This document shows, piece by piece, positions 26,201-38,200 of a stretch of 64,000 nt of DNA (the stretch's first letter is position 1; the number at the start of each line of letters is the position of its first letter). Both the position numbers and the translations under genes were made by a program. This DNA is from Protea cynaroides. Taxonomy: Eukaryota > Streptophyta > Magnoliopsida > Proteales > Proteaceae. The DNA is taken from contig CM053276.1 of NCBI GenBank assembly GCA_028583415.1, forward strand, positions 11,495,676 through 11,559,675. The letters run 5' to 3'. Under the pieces are notes generated by a model, which saw only the letters and a list, made by a program, of their open reading frames with translations, was not told the DNA's origin and searched no databases.

Positions 26201-29200
26201 AGTAAGTAGTTCGATCCTTTTGATTCTTCTCTTCCTAATAAACTGATGGGGGGATCCGGAGCAATAGGTCGAATTACTATATAAAGAAGAGTAGCAGCGT
26301 TTATTCCAACAATACCAGCAAGAGCGTCACCTAAGAGCAGATATGCCGATAATCTCCGTATAATATTATGCTATGGACAATCAGTAAACTGCTCCATTTG
26401 ATGGTTGGCTAGATTTATAACCCGACGTTCAAACAAGGAATGTGGAACTTTGAGGGAGGCACTAATACAATGTGGAACGAAATGACTGCTTGTATTAAGA
26501 AAGTTGCTAAAGAGGTTCTAAGTGTATCGAAAGGAAAATGTTATTCTCCTAGAGAGTCTTGGTGGTGGGATGATGAGGTTCAAGCAGCCATTAAAACTAA
26601 AAAAGATAGTTTTAAGACATGGCAAAGGACTAAGGATATAAAGGATCTAAAAAGATATAGACTTGCTAGAAATGAAGCTAAAAAGATTGTGGGAAAAGTA
26701 AGGGCAAAGAAATATGATCTTTATAACAATCTGAGTACAAAGGAAGGAGAAAAAACTATCTATAAAATAGCTAAGACGAGGGAAAGAAAGAGCAGAGAAT
26801 TAGACCAGGTTAGATGTATTAAAAGTGCAGATGGTAGAGTTCTAATAAGGGATAAAAACATTAAAGAAAGATGGAATGATTATTTCTACAGCCTACTAAA
26901 TGAAGATGTCTCATGAAATAATGTCCCAGATTGTTACATTACCCACCATGATACCACAGGTCATAGGTATATATGTAATATTAAGGTGACAAAAGTGAAA
27001 GAAACTTTAAGGAGGATAAATGTAGGCAAAGCACGTTCCAATAAAAATTTGGAAGAGCCTAGGAATATATGGGATATCTTGGATAACTACGTGGTTCAAT
27101 AAAATTATGAGCACGAAGAAAATGTCAAATGAATGGAGGAAAAATATTGTGGTTCCTATCTACAAAAACAAAGGTGATATTCAGAGCTGCAATAACTACA
27201 GAGGTATAAAACTAATGAGTCATACTATGAAACTGTGGGAGAGAGTTATTGAAACCCGCTTGAAAAAAGAAACTACCATTAAGGAGAACCAGTTTAGTTT
27301 TATGCCAGGTAGATCCACAACAAAAGCTATTTACTTGCTTAGGAGACTCATGGAAAGATGTAGAGAAGGCAAGAAGGACCTCCATATGGTTTTTATCGAT
27401 CTAGAAAAAGCTTATGATAGAGTTACGTCATGAAACTGCTAGAGCTATTACTAGTGCTAGCGTGTGGGACTCTTTGGTTTCTTTAGTTTACTGTTTATTA
27501 GTTTTATTTCCCTTCTATTATTATAAGGGGTATGGCGGTAGTTTCCTTCTTATTATTTCATTATAAATAAAGGCTGTGTGTGGAAAGATATCTAACTCTC
27601 TTCCATTCTTCACAACATGGTATCAAAGCCTATCTAGGCTACCGACTCTCTCTTTTCCTCTCCTCTCTTCTCTTTTTTTCTTTTCTCCTTCTCTAAAGCT
27701 GCTGCCGCCGACACCTGCCCATTCCACCACCGCCATCATCGAACACCTCTCCCCAGCCATCCTAGCACTACCCGATACCTTCCCAACCACCTTAATACCT
27801 ATCGCCAGCCCCTATTTTTCTTGCAACCATCCCTAAAACCCTACTGCCCTACCTAAAACCCTACCTGCCCACCCTAATACCTATCGTCAGCCCATGTTTT
27901 TCCTGCAACCATCCCTAAAACCCTACTGTCCTATCGAGATTCACCATTACCGCCTTTCTTGCCCATTTATCTCAATTTTCTTTGATCCTCTACTTTCTCC
28001 TATGAACTAAATATCTCCATAAAGAATTTGTTCGCATCTAGTGCCGTGTATCCCTTTGTTTGATGGGATGTACTTTGAAGAGATCACAGGAATAGCCAAC
28101 CTCGATTCTTCCCTGATTGTATGAAGAGATCAAAACTTGTTGCAGATGTGTCTCTCGTTTCCAGACGTTGATACACGGCATCCTTGGTGAAGGTATCTTA
28201 CATTGTTCTACTCAAGTCTATTAGTCAGTTTGTGCTTGGGTTGTAATTATCTCCATGGCGGACTCCTCTGAAGTTATTTCCCCTACTATGGAAACCTCCA
28301 AGATTAATTCTCCTCTATTCCCCTTAACCTAATTAAATTGGATGGGACCAACTATTTGATGTGGTCTAAAACAACACAGATGGCAATCTCTGCAAGAGGC
28401 CTACTAGGTTATATTAATGGTCAAAAAAAGGTGTTTGCCCTTACATATAGACTTTATGACAAATGGACATCTGAGAACTCTATCATAATGGCATATTTAA
28501 CTGGATCTATAGAACCCAAGATTGGCCGGGGGTATGTTTTGTTACCTGATGCCACAAAAATTTGGAAGGCTGCCAAGGAGACTTATTCACAAGTAGGAAA
28601 CTACTCCTTGATTTATGATTTCCATGTGAATATTGGTGGCACTAAGCAACGAGATATTACTGTATCCCAATATTACTCTGAGCTCCGCAGTTTGTGCCAG
28701 GAATTGGACTACTATGACACCTATAATGCTGCATGTTCGACTGATGCTGCTGCAATGAAGCTTACCAAAGACAAGCTTCGGATATACAATATTTTGGCTG
28801 GACTTAATGTTGAGTTTGATCAGATTCGCGCTCAAATCCTCAGTAGAGAGCCATTACCCTCTTTAGAGCAGGCTTATGCCTTGGTTCAGTCTGAGGATAT
28901 GCGTCGTACATCCATGATGCCTCCTCTTCCAACAGAGAGGTCAACTCTCCAAACTACCCAGCCCAGTGGCTCTACCTTCTCCAAACCAGTTAGCTGTGAC
29001 CATTATGGAAAGGACCGACATACTAAAGAAACTTGCTGGAAATTGCATGGCAAACCAACTAATTTTGAAGCCAAGAGGCGTGAAAAAGGACTCCAGAGAT
29101 CCAAGAATTTTCAAGCACAACCCAATCAGACAGAGATTTGTCCTCCTACTGGAACTCTACCCACATTATCAGTAGAAGAACTTCAGGTACTCAAAAATCT

Positions 29201-32200
29201 ACTAAAGCCATCCGCTACAGTCCACGCCACTTCTCCATCATCGTCTGCCACTCCAGGTTCTTACTTTGTCCAATCAGATATTTCTCATGTTGGTCAGTGT
29301 GCCTCTTCTGTCTCTAGTCCATGGATTATGGATACTGGAGCCACTGATCACATGACTAGTTCTACCAATTCTTTCTTCCTATACTCTCCTTCTTCTGAAA
29401 AGGATACAGTCCGAGTAGCAGATGGAAAAAGATCCATTCGCTGCTCTCCTACTCTTACTTTACAATCCGTTCTTCATGTACCTAGTTTTTCTACAAATTT
29501 GCTCTCTATTAGTAGTCTCACTAAGTCTCTTAACTGTAAAGTAACATTTTTCCCTTCCTCGTGTGTAATTCAGGATCTAAAGAACAGGAAGACGATTCGA
29601 CATGGTAGATTGCATAGTGGTCTCTACTTGCTTACAAATGGGACTTCAGAGTCCCCACCTTCACCTCCACCTCCTACACATCATCTCTATTCAGCAGTGA
29701 GCACATTACAACAGTGGCATCACCATCTTGGTCATCCTTCCCCAGTTATTTTATCACAGTTGTTTCCTTCCCTTTCAAAGCATTGTAATAAAACGAGTTA
29801 TTATGCGAAGCCTATATTCTGGCTAAGCAGGCTCGTACAACTTATTTACCTACATTTAATAGAAGCAATAGTACGTTTGATTTGGTTCACTCTCATGTTC
29901 GGGGTCCTGCTAAGACCAAGGTTTAAAATCTGGGTTCTCGAAGGCGTCTCAGCCTCCTGGAAAACTGAGATCTCGGCGAGATCTCCCCCAGACAGCGTAA
30001 AAACCCAATTGCTTTGTTTTTCTTCATATATATATTGGATTGTGTGTATTTGTTCCAAACTCAAATGGGTGGGATGAGTTGGATGATTGATTAGATAAGA
30101 ATTCACTTTTAATGGTTCTAAAACAAATCTTAAAAAAGCTGAGATTGTTTCTTTGGTGTAACCTCAAGCTTCAACCTTGTGGAAGAAGAGTTTTAAAGAA
30201 AAATAAAGGAAGAGAGAGAAAGTGTTGTCCTGACTCATTCCTAACTCCTGAATGCATTTTGATGGAGTTCAAAATTGTGTGTGAGTTCAAAAAGGAAAGA
30301 GAGCAGTAGTAGGACACCTTGCTAAGTGGGTCCCCTATATTACATATTTTTGGTTATTCAATTAAAACTCTACCTGCTCTGTTCTCTGTGAGGAAAGATC
30401 AAATTAAGAGTGAAATGAATTAAGATGGAATTCCATTAAGTAATTACTAATAATGTCAGTGAGAAAAGGGGATAGCTTTTGGAATGATTTGTCTTCGAAT
30501 TTTATGGAGAGAGAGAGAGAGAGAGAGAAAGAGAACAGGGGCTTGCCCCTTTTAAGTAGTGGGAAAAAAGAAGCAAAAAAGCAGTTTCTACCTAGATCTC
30601 GCCAATAAACTGCCGAGATGATAAAATATGTCGAGATCTCGAGAACATGCAACTGAGACCAAGACGAGTTATCGACTAAAATCTCGTCTTAGCCTTCACC
30701 GAGATCACCGAGAAGACTGGCGAGATCTCGGCAAGATTTTAAACCATGGCTAGGACAACCTCTATCTTCGGACATAAATGGTTTGTAATGTTTATTGATT
30801 GTCACACAAAGACTACTTGGGTATATCTTATGTACCACAAAAGTGAAGTCTTTGAGTGTTTCTGCCAGTTTCATAACATGATAAAGACTCAGTTTCGGAC
30901 CCAAATAAAGGTACTTCAAAGTGACAATAGGCGAGAGTATCTTGATGGGCATTTTCAGCGATATCTATCTGATCATGGGATTCTACATCAAACGAGCTGT
31001 GTTGATACACCAGCTCAAAATGGGGTTGCAAAAAGAAAGAATTTTATCTCCTTGAAACAGTTCGAGCTCTTATATTTGAGGGTCATGTACCAACAAAATT
31101 TTGGAGTGATGCTGTTCTTACAGCTACCTCTCTCATCAACAGGTTGCCATTAAGAGTACTCAACAACAAGGCTCCTTTGGATCTATTACTTGGTGATCAT
31201 TCCTTTGCTCTCCCACCAAAGGTTTTTGGCTGTGTCTATTATGCTTGCAACCATCATTCTCTTGGTAAACTTGATCCACGGGGGGTTCTTTGTATTTTTC
31301 TTGGTTACCCTGCTACACAAAAAGGATATAAATGCTACCATCCACCGTCCCATCAGACCTTTATTACAAAGGATGTCCTCTTCCATGAAAACATGATGTA
31401 TTATCAGTCACATCTTCAGGGGGAGACAGATGTAGTTGAACTTGAAGATGCGCATTTAATTATACCACCGGAGAAGAAAGAGTCCAAGTAAGAAGAATTA
31501 TGGAACCAGCTCCACAAATACCGGCTTCACCTACATATCGGCTTCACCTATTCCACATATACCACCACCTACACCCATACCCATGTCCGCTGCCAATCCA
31601 AATGCTACCAAGCCTCTGCAAGTTTATAGTCGTGCCAGAAGCAAGCAAGGAAGGACCACTACCATCAACGCAACTTCACATGTCCCTTCATCAGCCCAGG
31701 ATCCAGAAACTGAGCAACCTCTTGGTAAGGAAATTCCTTTCTCTGATTCTGATTCTAATCTCCCTATTGTCGTTCGTAAAGGTACTAGGGCTTACACCCT
31801 TCATCCAATCTCTAATTTTGTTTCGTATGATTCTCTATCTCCTTCATTCCATGCATTTGTCTTTTCTTTCCTCTGTATCTATTCCTCAGAAATGGCAAGA
31901 TGCAATTTTGGATGAGCGATGGAAAGCTGCAATGATGCTCACCTAGCTGAAAAACTACAGCACGCGCATTAGCACAACGGTGCTCGTAGATCAGCTTGAC
32001 GGAGCCCAAGTGCTTGCCCCGTTCTACGCCATCACCTACAGACACCCCGTTCTGCGCCATCACCTACAGACCTTTCCTCTGCCAGGGGCTTCCACGAAAT
32101 GAAAACGGGCGGAAAGAAATGAGAGTCTTAAAGAAGAACAATACTTGGGACCTTGTTTCTCTCCCACCGGGTAAGAGACCAGTAGGGTGCAAATGGGTTT

Positions 32201-35200
32201 TTACAGTCAAGCAGAATAGTGATGGCACAGTGGATCGATATAAAGCAAGGCTAGTAGCACGTGGGTTTACACAGACATATGGTATTGATTACCAAGAAAC
32301 ATTTACACCAGTGGCAAAGATGACAACAGTACGGGTTCTCTTGGCATGTGTTGTCCACCACAATTGGGATCTGCAATAGCTTGATGTAAAGAATGTCTTT
32401 CTTCATGGGAAACTCAATGAGGAAATGTAGATGGACTAGCTTGATGTAAAGAATGCCTTCCTTCATGGGAAACTCAATGAGGAAATGTATATGGACTGTC
32501 CACCTGGGTTTACAGATGCAAACACCCATGGGAAGGTATGTAGACTGAAACGCTCGCTTTATGGACTCAAACAGTCCCCTAGAGCATGGTTTGGTAGACT
32601 TCACAAAGCTATGATAGCCTTTGATCATGCACAGAACAATGCTGACCATACATTGTTTACCAAGCATTCATCTGGAAATTTTACTTCCCTTTTGGTATAT
32701 GTGGATGATATTATAGTCACTAGAAATAGTGACTATGAGATAAGGAAACTCAAAACGTTCCTGGGGGAAGAGTTCAAAATTAAAGATCGTGGAAAGCTCA
32801 GGCACTTTCTTGGGATTAAAGTTGTTCGTTCTGCAAAAGGCATCTTTCTTTCTCAAAAGAAGTACATCCTTGATCTTCTATCAAAGACAGGTATACTAGG
32901 CTGTAAACTGTGTGTTACCCCACTGGATCCCACTACTAAGCTCAAGGAAAAAGAAGGAACACAAACAGATAAAGGAAGATATCAAAGGTTGGTCGGAAGG
33001 CTCATTTATTTATCTCATACCAGACCAAATATAGCATTTGCTGTCAATTTGGTGAGCCAGTTTATGCATGATCCCTATTCTATGCATTTAGAGGCTGTCT
33101 ATAGCATAGTTGTCAAGGCGTCGCTAAGGAGTCTGGGCTGTTATATATGAGCTAGGCGATTCATCGCCTAGTGAATGTTCAAAAGGCGGTCCGCCTAGGT
33201 CACCTGGGCAGTCACCTTGTTGCTGATGTGTAAGTAAATCATTAATGAGATGAAAATTTTCACATACCTCCCTTAAGGTTTCCGTTTACCTACGATTCAA
33301 CCCTCCCCCATTATCGGTCACACGTTGTTAAATTCCCTAACGGAAAAAGTGAAAAGAATTTTTTACCCTTATATTAAAAACCAGTCTGAAAGTACATTAT
33401 AGTCTTGCTTTTGCAATCTTGTTTCTTACTTGTATGCTATTATGTTTTAATTTCTTAGTTTATTAATTTGTGTTTTTTTTGTTTTTTATAAATATGCTTC
33501 TTTATGTCCTATAGTTTATCCATTATTTGTTGGTTTTCTTATATTAATTAGGTTATGTCTTAAATGTTGATTCTTTATGTAGCATACTGCATACATATAA
33601 ATATTAATATAGCATTGATATTTTAGAAATTTAAAAAAAAAACACCGGGAACGCCTTGGTCGCCTAGGCGCCTACGATGGCCTCAAACGCCTTGGTTTGC
33701 CTTGTCGCTTTGACAACTATAGCCTATAGGATTCTTTATTACCTAAAAGCAGCTCCTGGAAAAGGGATCTTACTCTCACCACGCAATGATTTTAAAGTGG
33801 AAGTTTATACTGATGCTGATTGGGCAGGTAGTCCAAACTGGAAGTCTATTTCTGATTATTGTACCTTTGTGGGAGGAATTCTAGTCACTTAGGCAACAAA
33901 AAGCAAAATGTAATGGCCTATTCAAGTGCAGAAGCAGATTTCAGAGCAATGGCTCAAGCAATATGTGAACTCCTCCAGTTGAAAGGTTTACTCAGTGACT
34001 TGAAAATAGAGTGTCCTCAACTCATGATTCTCTCTTGTAATAATAAAGCAGTCATAAGCATTGCTCATAATCCAGTACAACATGATAGGACTAAGCATGT
34101 TGAAATATATCGTCCTTTTATTAAAAAGAAATTAAAGAGTGGTCAGATCCAGATTCCATACATCAGATCAGAGGATCAGTTGGCCGATATTTTCACTAAA
34201 GGCTTACCAGTGAAACCATTTCCAGTGATATTGTCCAAGTTGGGAATGCATGATATATATGCACCAACTTGAGGGGGAGTGTCGTGAAATAGCGCTAATG
34301 CTATTGCTAGCGCTAGCGTGTGGGACTCTTTGGTTTCTTTAGTTTATTGTTTATTAGTTTTATTCCCTCTTATTATTATAAGGGGTATGGCTGTAATTTC
34401 CTTTTTATTATTTCATTATAAATAAAAATTGTGTGGAGAGATATCTAACTCTCTTCCATTCTTCACAACAAGTTCCTAGGAGTTAATCTGGCAAGTGCTA
34501 AAGAAGAGAAGTGTTTCAAGCAAATATGTGGACATAGTTAAATTGTTGCATTGAGAATGGAAGAATAATTGAAGAGGTTAATAATCCTCTCCCTTCACAC
34601 CTTTATTTAATGAAATAAGAAAGACCAGAATTACAAGTATAGCCCTTACCCAAATAACAGAAAAATAAGATAAAAGATAAAATAACAAACTACCAGAATT
34701 ACCCCTGGCGACCACTAATGCTATGTCGCTAATTACATAACTCAACAACACTCCCCCTCAAGTTGGTGCATAGATATCATGCATTCCCAACTTAGACAAT
34801 ATTATTTGAAATGGCTTTACAGGTAAGCCTTTAGTGAAAATATCAGCTAGTTGATCCTCTAATCGGACATGCGGAATCTGAATCTGACCACTCTCTAACT
34901 TCTCTTGATAAAATGACGATCTATTTCAACATGTTTAGTTCGATCATGTTGAAGTGGATCGTTGGCAATGCTGATGGCGGCTTTATTATCACAAGAAAAA
35001 GTCAAAGGTTGGAGAGCAATCTACTTTCAATTCACTAAGTAGACCTTTCAACCATAAAAGTTCACATATTCTTTGAGCCATTGCTCGGAATTCTACCTCT
35101 GCACTGGAGCGAGCCACGACTTTCCGCTTCTTACTTCGCCAAGTGACTAACATTCCTCCCACAAAAGTACAATAACCAAAAATAAATTTTCGGTCTGGAC

Positions 35201-38200
35201 TACCTGCCCAGTCAACATCAGTATAAGCTTCTACTTTAAAATCATCACGTGGGGAAAGTAAGATTCATTTTCTTGGAGCTGCCTTTAGGTAATGAAGAAT
35301 CCTATAGATAGCCTCCAAATGCGTAGAATAGGGATCGTGCATAAACTGACTCGCCAGACTGACTGCAAATGCTATGGTTGGCCTGATATGGGATAAATAA
35401 ATGAGCCTTCTAACCAGCCTTTGATATCTTCCTTTATCAGTTGGTGTTCCTTCTTTCTCCTTCAGCTTTGTAGTTGGATCTAGTGGGGTAGCACACGGTT
35501 TGCAGCCTAGCAGACCGGTCTCTGATAGAAGATCAAGGATATACTTCCTTTGAAAAAGAAAGACGCCTTTTGCAGAATGAGCAACTTCAATCCCAAGAAA
35601 ATACCTAAGCTTTCCTAGATCTTTAATTTCAAACTCCTTCCCGATAAACGTCTTGAGTTTCTTTATTTCCTCGTCACTATTTCCAATGACAATAATATCA
35701 TCCACATATACCAGATGAGCAGTAAAATTTCTAGATGAGTATGAGTATTTGATAAACAATGTATAATCAGCATTGCTCTATGCATAATCAAAGGCTATCA
35801 TAGCTCTATGAAATCTGCCAAACCACACTCTAAGGGACTGCTTGAGTCCATAAAGTGAGCGCTTCAGTCTACATACCTTCCCATTAGTGCTTACATCTAT
35901 AAACCCTAAGGGACAATCCATATACTCTTCCTCTTTAAGTTCACCATGGAGGAAGGCATTATTTACATCAAGCTGTTGCAAATCCCAATTGTGATGGACA
36001 GCACAAACCAAAAGAACCCGTACTGTTGTCATTTTAGCCACTAATGCAAAGGCTTCTTGGTAATCAATGTCATACGTCTGTGTGAATCCACGAGCTACTA
36101 GTCTAGCTTTGTACCGATCTACTATGCCATCGTTGTTCTGCTTGATAGTAAAAACCTATTTGCACCCTACTGGTCTCTTACCCGATGGGACTGAAATAAG
36201 ATCCCAAGTATTGTTCTTCTTCAAGGCTCTCATTTCTTCCATCATTGCAGCTTTCCACCGCTCATCCAAAATTGCATCTTGGCATTTCTGTGGAATAGAC
36301 AAAGAGGAAAGAGAAGACACAAATGCATGGAAGGAAGGAGCTAGAGAATCATATAAAACAAAATTAGAGATTGGTCGAAGAGTGCAAGTCCTAGTACCTT
36401 TGCGAATGGCAATAGAAAGATCAGAATTAGAATCAGAGAAAGGAATTTCCTTACCAAGGGGTTGCTCAGTCTTTGGATCTTGGGCTGACGAAGGGACATG
36501 TGAAGTTGCGTTGATGGTAGTGGTCCTTCCTTGCTTGCTTCTAGCACGGCTATAAACTTGCAGAGGCTTGACAGGGGGCATGGAAATGGGTGAAGTATGA
36601 TGTAACTCTGAAGTAGGTAAAGAAGCTGGCGGTATCTCTGAAGTAGGTGAAGAAGCTGGAGGTATCTCTGAAGTAAGTGAAGAAGCTAGCGGTATCTCTG
36701 AAGCAGGAGTAAGAGCCGGTTCTTCCATGATACTTCTTACTTGGACTCTTTCTGTCTCCATCTCCATTGGTATATTCAAGATCAACTGTATCTGTCTCCC
36801 CCTGAAGATGTGATTGAAAGTACATCATGTCTTCATGAAAAAGTACATCCTTGTTGATAAAAGTCGGACGGGATGGAGGATGATAACATTTATACCCTTT
36901 TAGTGTGGCAAAGTAACCAAGGAAGATGCAGCGAACCCCTCGTGGATCAAGTTTGCCATGAGAATGATGGCTACGAGCATAACAGACGCACCCAAATACC
37001 TTTGGTGGGAGACCAAAGGAATGATCACCAAGTACCAAATCCAAAGGAGCCTTGTTGTTTAGTACCCTCGAGGGCAACCGATTTATGAGAGACGTTGTTG
37101 TCAGAACAGCATCACTCCAAAATTTCGCTAGCACATTACCGTCAAACATAAGGGCCCAAGCTGTTTCAAGGAAATGACGACTCTTTCTTTCTGCAACCCC
37201 ATTTTGAGATGGAGTGTCAACACAGCTTGTTTGATGTAGTATCCCATGATCAAACAAATATCGCTAAAAGTGTCCATCAAGGTACTCTCGCCCATTGTCA
37301 CTCCTAAGAACTTTGATTGGGGTCTGAAACTGAGTCTATATCATTTTATGAAACTGGAAAAAGCACTCAAAAACTTCACTCTTGTGATGCATAAGGTACA
37401 CCCAAGTAGTCCTAGTGTGACAATTAATAAAAGTGACAAACCATTTGTGGCCAGAAATAGAACTGGTCCGAGCAGGACCCCAAACATCAAAATGAATCAA
37501 ATCAAACATACGACTGCTTCTATTAAAAGTAGGTAATAAGTTGTACAAGCCTGCTTAGCAGAATATAGGCTTCACATAATAACTCATTTTTATTACAACG
37601 CTTGGAAAGGAAGGAAATAACTGGGATAACACAACTGGGGAAGGGTGACCAAGACTGCGATGCCAATATTGGAATTTGATGACAGCTGAATAAAGGTGAT
37701 GTGCAGTAGGCGGAGGTGAAGGTGTGGATTCTGAAGGACCATCCGCAAGCAAGTAGAGACCATCATGCAATCTACCATGTCCAATCGTCTTCCCGCTCTC
37801 CAGATCCTGAATAACACATGAGGAAGGGAAAAAGGTTACTTTATAGTTAAGAGATCTAGTGAGACTACTAATAAAAAGTAAATTTGTAGAAAAACTAGAT
37901 ACATAAAGAACTGATTGTAAAGTAAGAGTAGGGGAGCAGCAGATGGAGTCCTTTCTAGATATAAGAGAAAGAGACCCATCTGCAACTCGGACTATATCTT
38001 TCCCAGAAGAGGGAGAGTACAAGAAGAACGAATTGGCTGACCCAGTCATGTGGTCAGTTGCTCCAGTGTCCATAACCCATGGGCTAGAGACAAAAGAGGC
38101 ACACAGACCCACATGAGAAATATTTGATTGTACAAAATAAGAACCTGGAGTGGCAGATGATGATGGAGGAGCTGCTTGAACTGTAGCGGATAGCCTTAAT

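Larger units (their letters stand above)
28338..34272 (+). pseudogene. Copia 1 gag-pol polyprotein, disrupted
   Basis: The first open part (28338 to about 29916) holds gag (DGTNYLMW, ARGLLGYI), a zinc knuckle whose second Cys is Tyr (CDHYGK..H....C, Tyr at 29004-29006), the protease motif MDTGATDHM (29328 on) and the integrase entry WHHHLGHPS. A hAT-type MITE then cuts the integrase. It resumes at 30749 with SDNRREY and TPAQNGVAKRK. RT lies at about 32110-33100 (KARLVARGFTQ, YVDDIIV at 32698) and is interrupted by another element at 33105. RNase H is 33722-34272 (DADWAGS, ADIFTKGL). Frameshifts and stops make it non-functional. Confidence 0.9.
27426..34470 (+). mobile_element. Copia LTR retrotransposon 1, 7.0 kb with nested insertions
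   Basis: It inserted in the reverse-transcriptase frame of LINE B with a 5-bp TSD (AGTTA at 27421-27425, AGTTC at 34471-34475; AGTTC is the LINE sequence, so one copy mutated). LTRs are 27426-27617 and 34280-34470, about 191 bp, with roughly 20 differences by eye, so it is not recent. Primer site, gag-pol remnant and polypurine tract are all present in the order gag, protease, integrase, RT, RNase H, as in Ty1/Copia. Two hAT-type elements and a 0.18-kb insertion interrupt it. Confidence 0.92.

Noticed and set aside
26220..26420. Possible organellar DNA fragment
   Set aside because: The hydrophobic minus-strand frame is suggestive, but I could not match it to any plastid or mitochondrial gene I know.
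27618..27630. tRNA-Met-like sequences at primer sites (also 40872-40884 and 19545-19557)
   Set aside because: Only the 13-nt primer complement is present, not a tRNA gene; no tRNA cloverleaf was seen in the window.
28338..34272. Large + strand frames as host genes
   Set aside because: Gag, protease, integrase and RT motifs, flanking LTRs, primer site and TSD show they are Copia parts.
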